NCBI GenBank assembly: GCA_030533445.1
Contig: CM060072.1
Span: 24,015,109-24,079,108, forward strand
DNA length: 64,000 bases
Reading direction: 5' to 3'
Origin: Cyprinodon diabolis
Lineage: Eukaryota > Chordata > Actinopteri > Cyprinodontiformes > Cyprinodontidae
Both the position numbers and the translations under genes were made by a program. Shown here piece by piece: positions 1-11,797 of this stretch. How positions within the stretch are numbered: the stretch's first letter is position 1; the number at the start of each line of letters is the position of its first letter. The notes beneath the pieces were generated by a model that had not been told where the DNA came from, did not search any database, and was given only the letters and a program-made list of their open reading frames with translations.

Positions 1-358
1 CCTTGGAGCTCGTCTGCCTGGCTGTGTGTTTCCTGGACGGGGCCGCCTTTTACAGCTGCTTTTTGTATCTCTGCTTCTGTCTCCTTGAACCCCAGGCGGC
101 CTTTGCAGATGGCCGCTCACACTGAGCCTGGTTCTGCTGGAGGTTTCTTCCTGTTAAAAGGGAGTTTTTCCTCTCCACCGTCGCTACAAGCATGCTTAGT
201 GGGAGGGATTGTATTTGAGTCAATGAGTCAATGCAATCAATGGGTTTTCCTTAGATAGAAAACTTTGTATCAATTTGACTGTATGATCTGGTTGAACTGT
301 AAAGTGCCTTGAGATGACATGTGTTGTGAATTTGGCGCTATATAAATAAACTGAATTG
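1..358 (+). repeat. LINE-like 3' end remnant
   Basis: The segment ends with a stretch about a gene-regulated-looking phrase 'aaagtgccttgagatgac' followed by 'ggcgctatataaataaa' and an ATTGAA-type tail, which I recognise as the 3' end of a dispersed non-LTR element that is very common in teleosts. No reading frame is preserved. The left end runs off the window, so its full length is unknown. Family assignment is from memory of the consensus, not from a search. Confidence 0.55.
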
Positions 359-604
359 AAAATAGGCCTATAGAGCTTTAAACTAGTATTTTCCAATAGC
401 AACAGTATAATCATATTTTCCATAGTAATATTCACACACCTCAAATAATTTTTTCCTTAGATACTTGTTTAGCTGATCTACAATAATGTATTAAACCACA
501 AACTGAGGATGGAATGGAGTGGCATTCTTATTTAAATTTGGAATAACCTGAAAAAAACTCATATGAATAAAGAAGTAGCAGCAGAAAAAAAGTCAGACTT
601 TTTA

Positions 605-942
605 ACTGCTCAGTGACGCAGTGGGTAGCACTGCTGTCTTGTGGCAAGAAGGTTTTGGGTTCAATCCCCAGCCTGGGGTCTTTCTGCATTGAGTTTGCAT
701 GTTCTCCCTGTGCCTGTGTAGGTTCCCTCTGGGTACCCCAGCTTCCTCTCACAGTCCAAAACCATGACTGATATGTTAATTGGCTTCTCTAAATTGCCCT
801 TAGGTGTGAATGTGTGCATGAATGGTTGTTTGCCCTGTTGTCTGTGCCTCTCACCCATTAACAGCTGGAGATAGGCACCAGCACCCCTCACACCCCCAAC
901 TGGGATTAATTGTGACAGAACATCCATCGAGAAGTGGATGGA
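605..942 (+). repeat. SINE-type dispersed repeat with tRNA-like head
   Basis: The head contains 'gtgggtagcactg' (A-box-like) and 'ggttcaatccc' (B-box-like), as in tRNA-derived SINEs. It is followed by the body common to many fish genomes ('gagtttgcatgttctccctg', then 'ctaaattgcccttaggtgtg') and a tail of GGATG units near 935-942. Parts of the same body occur at 27232-27460 and, reversed, at 56218-56365, which supports a multi-copy repeat. Confidence 0.6.
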
Positions 943-3900
943 TGTTTAACTCTGCTGCCACTATGAAAAAGTTTTATCAGATATTCAACCAACACTATTG
1001 ATAATTTACTTCTATGACTTTTTTTGGTGGTGTGAAATGTGACACTGATTGTAATCCAAAGTTAGGCACTAATTACTTATGTACCCAATAAAAAATCAAG
1101 TATAATTTTGCTGTAGAAATGAGTAAGAGGGATCCCTTGATAATTATATATCACCAAAATAAAAATAAAAAATAAACATACAATTTACAACATTTTCCTT
1201 AAATACAGAGAGAATGAAACGTCTACACATATTCATACTGAATATATTATTTCAACATTTTTATGCAGCATTTCCCCAGCAGTGAACCTTAGAGGTTTCT
1301 TTTTCCACTAATACATCCTCCTTATTGTGCATGGTAGAAAGACAAACTTAGCTCCTAATCCAGCCTTTTTATCAATATTTGAGAAGTTATCTATTTTATT
1401 CAATGCTCTGAATGTAACTGAGCAAGTTGGGGAGAGAAGCTATTGTCCTGTTGCCATTTCCTGATATATAAAGATCAACATGTGCAACACTGGAGTGACC
1501 TGTTTCCTGTTTTTCCAATTTTGTAAAGTGTTAAGGACAAAAATACACAGACTGGAGGAGCTTTTATCAGGAGGTTGTCACAGAGTGCAAAAGAAAAAAC
1601 AAACCATAAAATATACTGTCAAAATGCAGTTCTTTTCTCTTTATATTCTATTTTACTCCATCCATTGTGCTTGAGATAAATAAAAAGTCAAGGTTTAGAG
1701 ATGAGACAAAAGTTCCCAAACTGTCTGATATATGACATACATAAATGTTTTTGTATCTAGTACAAAATGGCATCTACATCTCTAGTTGTGGTGCTGCTGA
1801 TTATAAATATAACAAAAAAGTCATAAAAGCTGAAAGAAATAAAATAATTAAGAATAAAATCAAATGGAAATCTAAATATACTTATTTAATAACAATGCTT
1901 TGATTTTTTTTGTTCTGACAATCTGTAACAAAATCAGAAATAATATTTACATTACTGTGATGGGCATCATCAGTCATTAGCCTTAGAAATTGTAAAACAC
2001 AAAACATTTTCATATGAATTCATAAAGGGAATTCAGTCCTTCTCAGTCTCATCAAGCATACAGAGATTATAAAAGCTGAAACACAAAACATTAAATGCAA
2101 AGATCAGAGTTACACTCATCATCCGGCTCATCAAAAGTGTGGTATAAAAAAAAAAAAATTCAAACTGAAAGCTTCCAAGGTATGTTAAATATTAAACATC
2201 TATGCTGTGCATTTAGAGGTGATCTGCTAAAACAGATCATGAAAAAGAGGCGAGACTAACAATCTGGAGATGCCAAAATCTGACCTTAGCTCAAGGCATC
2301 TTCAAGCTGCTTGAAAATAAATGATATTTATTTAAGCATTAATTAAAAGAAATATTTTAATACCAGTTTACCCCGGTTACAATCTCAATATGTGTTTATA
2401 TAAAAATGTTAATTCCTTCACAATGAATCAAGTTCAGATTTAAATTCAGGGGTTTGGAGCAATTCACTGTTTGGTGCATTTCTAGGTAAGTAAAATTGAC
2501 TTTTGTTTGTCTTCCTCAGAAAAAAGTTCTTAAGGTGTGAAATTTTCTCTCCTTTTTTCATGTGTTTTGGCACTTTGTTTGTTTTGTAGATTATAAAACA
2601 GCACATCTGTTGTTGTTTTTTCTTCTCTGATCCCTTTTATGATCATTAAATACTACTGCTGAATTATATAGCAGCTACAGAATAAAAGTAATGCAGATTA
2701 TTGTATCAGTGTCAGAAATGTGTCCGCCACAGGAGGAGTTTTATATTATGCAGAGTAACTCATCTTTTCTTTTCATCTTTTTTTTACCGTTGTAATTCAT
2801 TTTGCTTTAAAAAAAAAACTTTCTATGGGCCTGCAAACTCTGTGTCAAAGTAAAACTGCTAACCTGAATGAGAAATTAGTATCTTATTAGTTGATACTGT
2901 CAGTATTTAGTAGGTGCAAAACATGAGGCTTAAAACTGCTTCAGTTGGCTCCATCTAGTGTTACTGCTGGGGTTTGCAAAACTCATCATGGTCCAAGCAA
3001 AGCAAAGCCCACCCCAAGTACTGTAAAGGTCAGCATTGCTCTTTGATTTTGCAAATTATTGTTGGAAGGAAGGTTTCTGAGCTTAATCACTTTATGCAAA
3101 TGAGCTAAAAAAAAAAACTAAAAAAAAAAAGGAAAGTAAAAAAGGAGCAATGTTGTCAGTCAGTCAAATAAGTTGCTTTTTGATTCTGGATTAATTTATT
3201 TTAATATGTGCAAAACTTAGGACACGACCTGAGTTGTACTCTACAGTTTTTGATACTGAAGGACTGAAAACTGATCTCTTTTGCCATTAAGTTGTATCAG
3301 CAGTAATAATAAAAGATTTCTTTGTTGTTAACTAGATGAGTTGCGTCTATACTCTATGCATGTTTAAGCCTAACAGAGTAGGCATAACTTTATGAACCAC
3401 ATGGGAACCTTGACTAGTCTGCAGCTACATCTCTCTATTCAACCTACTCTGATGAACCAGCATGAACATCTTCAGCAGTTTAATTTACAGCAGCCTGTAA
3501 GTTATCCTGGGACACCCTTTGCTCCCTACATGCATCAGTGCCATGGACCCTTTTGCCAGTTCGCTTCTGTGGCCTCCCTGGCCCCTTTCCTTTATTATGA
3601 TAGATTCTGACCAAGATTCAGAACACCTCACTAGAGCTGCAGTTTTCTGGTTGCGCTAAGCCTGCCTTTCTAACCACAGCAAATCTTTTCTTTTTTTTTT
3701 GCCCATATTTCCTGCTGCTACCACACTATAAAATATAATTATTATTTAATAAAAAATTATTACACCAAAAAAAAAATAACAAGGACTAACAGAGAATGAA
3801 TAAAAATATTGATCCTATGGCTTCTGCTGTGATTTTTTTCAATGACTTAGCCTCTTGTTGTAAGGAATCCATTACTAACTGAACAGTTGATCCCAAAGAT

Positions 3901-3965
3901 TATCCTCACAAACCTTTTCTCTTCTATCAGGAGAGTTTTTATGTGCCTTATCCATCTGCATGCAG
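943..3965. other. 3' flank of arhgap31, no gene recognised
   Basis: This AT-rich stretch contains poly-A and poly-T runs (for example near 2145, 2810 and 3110-3130). A 72-codon open frame at 3392-3610 on the plus strand is Gln/His-rich and resembles nothing I know; it is probably repeat-derived or chance. The 3' UTR and polyadenylation site of arhgap31 must lie in the right part, at coordinates below 3966, but I could not fix the site. Confidence 0.5.
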
Positions 3966-5867
3966 TCACTCAATCTGTCTGTGACTCCTGCTGTCAAATA
4001 TCATGGACCTTCTCTGAGGCTGGTAGAAGCAGCTGGTTGATGTTTCCAGTCTCTGTCCGCTTTTTGGAATAGTCATTTTATTCTGTCCCTCTTGCGTCCT
4101 GAAGCTCTCGGTCATCTCTTTAGTAAAAACATTTAACGTGGACGTGTCGTTCAGATTCTTGATGGACGATAGCAGCTTGCCATCATCCCCTGATGTCGGA
4201 TAGTCCATGAATGGGAAAGGTGGGCTGAGAAGGATGAGGCTCTGAGGTCTCTGCCGGTTTCTAAAGGACGGTCTTTGTAACAGCGCCCCTCGGCTGGGTC
4301 TGGGGCCATCTACAAACACTTCCAGACTAGGGGCATGTCGCCTGGTTATGACTGGCAGTTCTGTAGTTGGGGTCTTTGAAGCCTCAGCTGATTTTTGAAC
4401 ATTTAGATGTTTTTGGTGTTTTGGAGTTGGCTCTTTGTTCTCCAGCTCCTCCTTTAGGTCTGACATCACCAGAGGCATCATAGCAGTGCAAGTGTCTCCA
4501 CTTGTTTTTGAAAATCCGTTTTTTTGCTCCTTCACAGTAGTAGAATCGCTCTCTAGCCTTGTTGGAGGTATCTGGCTGTACTGAAGTTGTGGAGGGACGA
4601 CAGGCACGGCTTTGACCTGGCATGTTTTTATCATATAGGGTGTGCGCACTGATGACACGCTGACTGGGGCAGAGTTTCGACGTAATGGTGCCTGTCGATC
4701 ATTTAGAAACAGGTCCAACTCCGAGTGTCCTTTAGTCACAGTTCCAGATGAGGCCAATAAGCTCTTCGAAATAGAAGAAAAATCAGACGAGTTCCGATTT
4801 TGCTGGTTTGAAATGTCTCTTATGCAGCGATGACCAAGGTCTAAGTTTAGGGAGTAGGGTCTGTGCCTGAAAGACCCATGGTCTTCTCTTTTCTCAGACA
4901 CTGTAGTTTCAAACGATATTTGCCTACCAAACCTATGAGATGATGCTGTATTCTTTGGTTTTGTTGTGCCGCTCTTTGCAGTTTGAGGTTGAGTGGAGTT
5001 GCTGTTGTTCAAGCTTGTTCGTTTAGGCACTGATGGCAGATTGGTCCATTTCATTTCTGGGTTATTGCTGAAATTCTCAGGAAGTTTTTCCGAGGTTAAG
5101 GGCTCTGAATTCAGAGTTTCTCCCTTTGAACTGAAGGGGGAAAGTTGGTTAAAAAGCTCCTCCACGTCGGGCGAGTGGAGAGGACTGGTAACCCATTGGT
5201 TAGTGGAGCTAAGATCCTCCCAGGACTCCACCAAGTCCAGCTCCTCCAGGTTTCTCCCACATCCGTCTTCATCGTCAGGGTTTGCCAGCTCTGGTGTGTT
5301 TTGTCTCTCTTCTAAACACACCGAGAGTCTCTGACAGGCCTCCATCTCAGAAACAATAGATTTCTTTACTTCATCCTGTGATATTTTGGTGTCCTCTTCT
5401 TTCTCAGGTTTTCTGTTAGTACTGTCTGAGAAGCTGGTAACCTGTGGGGCATCCTCTAGTGTTAAAGGATTTCTTACACAATCTGATCTGGATTCTCTCC
5501 TAGGAACTTGGCATTCCTTGCTGTAAGCTGTATGTTTCTGTAAAGGCTGCAGCTTCTCGCTTGCATCCAATGCACCGGAAAGTTGGATGTCAAAGTTTTT
5601 GTGAACACAAAACAAGAGGTCCGATTCTGAAGGCTGTTTCCTTTTGGAGTCAGATCTGTTTGCACCCAAAGATGCATTCGATGGCTCCTTACACAGCAAA
5701 GATAAAGATGGAGAGCTGCGGCTTCGCTTTGATATAACATCCATTGTTAACTTGGTGTTTGTTGAAGAAAAAACAGGTTTAAAAGTCTTGCGCAGCAGGT
5801 TGATTTCAGGCTCATCAATTGTCAGCTTTTGATGGAGGTCAAGTTTCCCAGGAGATGGTCCATCATC
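3966..5867 (-). CDS. arhgap31: arhgap31 coding exon 12 (terminal, 633 residues)
   Basis: A single 1902-nt open exon from [13 protein letters not shown] to the TGA at 3968-3966. It encodes residues 610-1242. It is rich in Ser, Pro and Thr, with basic [18 protein letters not shown], the [11 protein letters not shown] motif and the conserved last forty residues ending SHRQIE. Predicted disordered; in the family this region carries SH3-binding and phosphorylation sites. Confidence 0.95.
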   Translation of the reverse strand, partial: DDGPSPGKLDLHQKLTIDEPEINLLRKTFKPVFSSTNTKLTMDVISKRSRSSPSLSLLCKEPSNASLGANRSDSKRKQPSESDLLFCVHKNFDIQLSGALDASEKLQPLQKHTAYSKECQVPRRESRSDCVRNPLTLEDAPQVTSFSDSTNRKPEKEEDTKISQDEVKKSIVSEMEACQRLSVCLEERQNTPELANPDDEDGCGRNLEELDLVESWEDLSSTNQWVTSPLHSPDVEELFNQLSPFSSKGETLNSEPLTSEKLPENFSNNPEMKWTNLPSVPKRTSLNNSNSTQPQTAKSGTTKPKNTASSHRFGRQISFETTVSEKREDHGSFRHRPYSLNLDLGHRCIRDISNQQNRNSSDFSSISKSLLASSGTVTKGHSELDLFLNDRQAPLRRNSAPVSVSSVRTPYMIKTCQVKAVPVVPPQLQYSQIPPTRLESDSTTVKEQKNGFSKTSGDTCTAMMPLVMSDLKEELENKEPTPKHQKHLNVQKSAEASKTPTTELPVITRRHAPSLEVFVDGPRPSRGALLQRPSFRNRQRPQSLILLSPPFPFMDYPTSGDDGKLLSSIKNLNDTSTLNVFTKEMTESFRTQEGQNKMTIPKSGQRLETSTSCFYQPQRRSMIFDSRSHRQIE

Positions 5868-8800
5868 CTGAGAGATAAAAGCAAACATGAATTAACAACA
5901 ACAAAAAAAGATAGAAAATTCATCATTTGACTTTATTTAATGCAAGGACATGAATTTCAGCATAATTAATATAAAAAGAAATAACTTTACTCCAATGAAA
6001 TAAAAAAAATGTGATTAAACTGAACATTATTCATACCACTGTCAGATTTGAAGGAAACCTAAATGCAAACACCACTTCTGATAAAAAATCATATAGATTT
6101 GTGTCAAATTATTTTATTTTACTATACAATAAAGATCTGAACAAAAGCAATTTCCGTGTTTGTCTTGTGCATTACTTGTTTAATGTTTCACACTGTAAAC
6201 ACTATATGGGACATGGTAGTAAGTAATAGCAAGGTTGATGGTCAAAGATGAAAACCAGGAACCAAGGATCATCAATGAGCGTCCTGGAAACTGTAGCAGC
6301 CAGTGGTACCATATTAAAGCATAAAGTCCAAATTTATTACTGGATTCCATGGATGCAGACAAAAGAGGAGGCCACTTCTCTCAGCGTGGAGCACAAAAGC
6401 CCCCATACAGGTGCTGGTCATAAAATTAGAATATCATGAAAAAGTAGATTGATTTCAGTAATTCCATTTAAAAAGTGAAACTTGTATATTATATTCATAC
6501 ATTACATACAAACTCATATATTTCAGATGTTTATTTTGTTTAATTTTGATGATTACAAATGACAACAAATGAAAATCTCAAATTCATCATATCAGAAAAT
6601 TAGAATATTACTGAAGACCAATAAAAACAAAGGATTTATAGAAATGTTGGCCAACTGAAAAGTATGAACATGAAAAGTATGAGCATGTACAGCACTCAGT
6701 ATTTAGTTGGGCCTCCTTTGGCCTGTATTACTGCAGCAATGCGGCGTGGCATGGAGTCGATCAGTCTGTGGCACTGCTCAGGTGTTATGATAGCCCAGGT
6801 TGCTCTAATAGTGGCTTTTAGCTCTTCTGAATTGTTGGGTCTGGTGTATTGCATCTTCTTCTTCACAATACCCCATAGATTTTCTATGGGGTTAAGGTCA
6901 GGAGAGTTTGCTGGCCAATTAAGAACAGGGATACCATGGTCCTTCAACCAGGTACTGGTAGCTTTGGCACTGTGTGCAGGTGCCAAGTCCTGTTGGAAAA
7001 TGAAATCTGCATCTCCAAAAAGTTGGTCAGCTGCAGGAAGCATGAAGTGCTCTAAAACTTCCTGGTATGTGGCTGCGTTGACCCTGGACCTCAGAAAACA
7101 CAATGGACCAACACCAGCAGATGACATGGCACCCCAAACCATCACTGACTGTGGAAACTTTACACTGGACTTCAAGCAACGTGGATGAAGTGCCTCTCTT
7201 CTTTTCCTCCAGACTCTGGGACCTTGATTTCCAAAGGAAATGCAAAATTTACTTTCATCAGAGAACATGACTTTGGACCACTCACCAGCAGTCCAGTCCT
7301 GTTTCTCTTTAGCCCAGGCAAGACGCTTCTGACGCTGTCTGTGGTTCAAGAGTGGCTTGACACAAGGAATGCGACAGCAGAAACCCATGTCTTTCATACG
7401 TCTGTGTGTGGTGGTTCTTGAAGCACTCACTCCAGCTGCAGTCCACTCTTTGTGAATCTCCCCCACATTTTTGAATGGGTTTTGTTTCACAATCCTCTCC
7501 AGGGTGCGGTTATCTCTCTTGCTTGTACACTTTTTTCGACCACATCTTTTCCTTCCCTTCGCCTCTCTATTAATGTGCTTGGACACTGAGCTCTGTGAAC
7601 AGCCAGCCTCTTTAGCGATGACCTTTTGTGTCTTGCCCTCCCTGTGCAAGGTGTCGATGGTCGTCTTTTGGACAACTGTCAAGTCAGCAGTCTTCCCCAT
7701 GAGTGTGTAGCCTATAGAACTAGACTGAAAGACCATTTAAAGGCTTTTGCAGGTGGTTTGAGTTAATTAGCTGATTAGAGTGTGGCACCAGGGGCCATCA
7801 ATTTTGAACCTTTTCACAATATTCTAATTTTCTGATATGATGAATTTGAGATTTTCATTTGTTGTCATTTGTAATCATCAAAATTAAACAAAATAAACAT
7901 CTGAAATATATGAGTTTGTATGTAATGTATGAATATAATATACAAGTTTCACTTTTTAAATGGAATTACTGAAATCAATCTACTTTTTCATGATATTCTA
8001 ATTTTATGACCAGCACCTGTAGTCTTTATTAAATCTCATCGTAGAATAAAAAATTGCTCTTTTGTTTTATGGTTAAATTATACAAAAGTTTTGCCTCAAG
8101 GATATTGCCTTTATTTGGCATGAAATCAGAAGCATTGAAGTCAAAGAATCCCATCTCCTCAATAAAGCAAGGTGCTAGAAGCCCAATGACTTGGTTGCTT
8201 CACTGACAGAGAGATTGATCGAACAAAATGGCATCAAAAAATCCCCAAACTGCATCAAGACTCAACATCACAGGGCCATCTTCAGAAATACTGGGTCTTT
8301 GGCAACACTGGATAATTAAATGGGTGCAATTTCATAGCAAAGCTGGTGGAGAAATAGTTAACAAAAAACAAAACAAAAAAAAAGGCCTAGACAAATTCTA
8401 CCCATTTGATTCATTGAAACAGGCATAGAATGTTTAGAGAGAGAAGAGGATTCAGGTAATCGCAAGGAGGCCTTCCAACCAACATCAAAAACATTTGACA
8501 GCAATTAAAAAAGTAATTTGTTCCCTTGGAAGTTAATAAATATTTTTCTGATGATTACTGATGTGTATGAATCATTAAAAAAAAGCAATATCCATTTAAT
8601 GTAGAAAAATAAAATGAAACAAAAAAAATCTTTTAAGAGAAAAGTTTTCATGTCCAGTAAGGAAATAACCAACTTGTTTAATGAGACATTCTTTAAATTA
8701 TAATCTATCAGGGGTGTGAATGTTTATGGTTAAATTCTAAAAATAATAGCAGTAAATTATATGATTGTAAAGCATTTACCAGTTGTGTATGTTTAATGAG

Positions 8801-11723
8801 ATTGTGCAAGTTTTCCCCAGAAGATGGCAACATATGCTTGTCTTCACTTTTTTGTGCATTGGGAGCTGCTTCCAGTTTAGAAGTGATCCTTTCTGCTTCA
8901 GTTTTTTGCAATCCTTCCTTAAATGACTCTGAAACAAAAATATATTTCCCTCCATATCAAATAATGCACACACAGCTAAAGAAAGGCTATTTTAAAAAGG
9001 CACAGAGAAGATGTCCTCACCTTCTGGTGACATTTTGGAGGTCAGGGCCTCTGTGGACTTCTTCTCTCTTCCTTCCTGCTTTTTCGCTTCCAGCAGAGGG
9101 AAAGTGTTGCTCTTTTTGAAGTGGCTGCTCTGCACTGAAGGCTCTCTGCTAGGTTTCAAAGTGGCTGCTTTCTCTTTGTTGAGTCCCCTGCACGGCGTGC
9201 TGTTAGAGCTGATGACGGCAGAAACTCGTAAGGGCACAGATACAGCAAAAGGCTCAGATATGTTGACGGCTCTGCGCTGGTGCCTCGGAGAAGACTCAAG
9301 TGGAAAGAAGCTGCCTGGAAACGACGGTCGGGAGGAGCCTGAATAAAGCATCCTTCTGTTTTTTGGAGAACTTGGCTTGTAGCTGTGCTCATCCCCTTTG
9401 AACACCTTGAGTTGTTCTGGCATTGTTTTCTGAGAAGATGAGGATGCGCCTGATGAGTCTCTTTGGTTAAGGCCAGAGCTCCAGCTGGCCATGGCACCAC
9501 CTTTCTTTGCTTTAATATCCCATTTTTGTTCTGGTTCAGTCAGTTCATGGAGCGAGTCAGATCCTAGTGTTCTAGATTTCACATCAGGAATAAAAATACT
9601 ATTGCTTCCATCAGTTGAGGTATTGCTTCTTGCTCCATCATCATCTGTGCAATAAAAAAACAACATCATAAATATAGATGGAATCCCCACTGCAAAAAAA
9701 AAAAAAAAATAGTTGCAAATTTATTTTTAAAGAGGCTGTGATTAAAATCTTGATGTTTACATTTAGTGCTCATTCAAGCCTTTTTACTTTTTTAATTTGC
9801 ACTTTTTTCGTGTTGCAACAACAAACCTCAGTGTTTTTCTTTATGGAGACTATATCAGGGACCAACACAAAGTAACCCCATTGTAAAGATGAATTTAAAC
9901 AAGATTCTATAACAAATAAAACCTAAAAAATTATAAACTACATTTTATTGTTATTATTTTGGTTCACAGCTTTAAAAAACTAACAGCTCTAAGTTGTTCT
10001 GATCAATAAGATTGACTTTCATCTCCTGTCATACATATTAATTCCAGTTAAAGTCTAGGATTTGCCTGCGGCAGTCAAACAGATTCCTCTTCTCTCAATG
10101 TTCCTGCAGCATCTGATGTGTTTTCTTCCAAGATTGTCCCATATTTAAGTCATTTATTTATTCCATTAATTTTGGTTTCCTGCCCTGAATGAAGAAAACA
10201 CGCCCAGAGTATGATGCTGCCACCACCATTTTGTGTTCTGATTTGTGTTCTGATTTTGTGTTCTGCATGTATTTTCAAACATAGTGTTTTGCACATAGAC
10301 TTTTGTTTAACAAGATTTATCCAGAGCCTTATTAGGAGCCCTCCTATCAGCAGACTCTTACATCAGAGTTGTCAATCTTTCCAGTTTCTCTAGAGTAACT
10401 CAAGACCTATTGTCTGATTCTCCAATTAATGTTTGTTCTGTCATTGTTAGCGTATAAGTTTGGAAGTGTAAAAACTCTTTCTGTTTTCAGATTTTAAGAG
10501 TAATATCAGAGATTCTAAAAGATTGGAACTTGGGTATATAATCTCGCGGTGTTTTAAACTCCTCTTCAACTTCCTCCCTGGCCCGTCCACTCTATTCCTT
10601 GATCTTTATGGTGTTGTCACTTATGTCCTATCAACCTCACACATCTTTACTGAAAAGCTTAATTTATTCTAAAACCAAAACACATAAATATACCATAAAA
10701 GTTAACTTTATTCAGTGTTATCACAGAGGACCATATACTAAACTTTTCAGGTTGCACTTGTAACAGATTGTGAGATCAGGGTAGCTTTTGTTTATTTTGC
10801 ATCATAATTATCTAACTTATGAGCTTATTTGCCATTTAACATCCCCAGATATACAGTTGTGCTTGAAAGTATATATATATACACTCACCGGCCACTTTAT
10901 TAGGTACACCTGTCGAACTGCTCGTTAACACTTAATTTTTAAGCAGCCAATCACATGGCGGCAACTCAGTGCATTTAGGCATGTAGACATGGTCAAGACA
11001 ATCTCCTGCAGTTCAAACCGAGCATCAGTATGGGGAAGACCACACCGGGTGCCACTCCTTTCAGCTAAGAACAGGAAACTGAGGCTACAATTTGCACAAG
11101 CTCATTGAAATTGGACAATAGAAGATTGGAAAAATGTTGCCTGGTCTGATGAGTCTAGATTTCTGCTGCGACATTCGGATGGTAGGGTCAGAATTTGGCG
11201 TCTACAACATGAAAGCATGGATCTATCCTGCCATGGTGTGGGGAATATTTTCTTGGCACTCTTTGGGCCCCTTGGTACCAATTGAGCATCGTTGCAACGC
11301 CACAGCCTACCTGAGTATTGTTGCTGACCATGTCCATCCCTTTATGACCACAATGTACCCAACTTCTGATGGCTACTTTCAGCAGGATAATGCGCCATGT
11401 CATAAAGCTGGAATCATCTCAGACTGGTTTCTTGAACATGACAATGAGTTCACTGTACTCAAATGGCCTCCACAGTCACCAGATCTCAATCCAATAGAGC
11501 ATCTTTGGGATGTGGTGGAACGGGAGATTCGCATCATGGATGTGCAGCCGACAAATCTGTGGCAACTGTGTGATGCCATCATGTCAATATGGACCAAACT
11601 CCCTGAGGAATGCTTCCAGCACCTTGTTGAATCTATGTCACGAAGAATTGAGGCAGTTCTGAAGGCAAAAGGGGGTCCAACCCGTTTCTAGCATGGGGTA
11701 CCTAATAAAGTGGCCGGTGAGTG

Positions 11724-11797
<74 letters not shown>

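Noticed and set aside
4384..5740. Several open frames overlapping the last arhgap31 exon in other frames
   Set aside because: Shadows of the 633-codon terminal exon, with no family resemblance of their own.
6664..7188. Plus-strand 174-codon open frame, repeated at 32885-33409
   Set aside because: It is the antisense shadow of the Tc1 transposase gene; the minus-strand frame has the family motifs.
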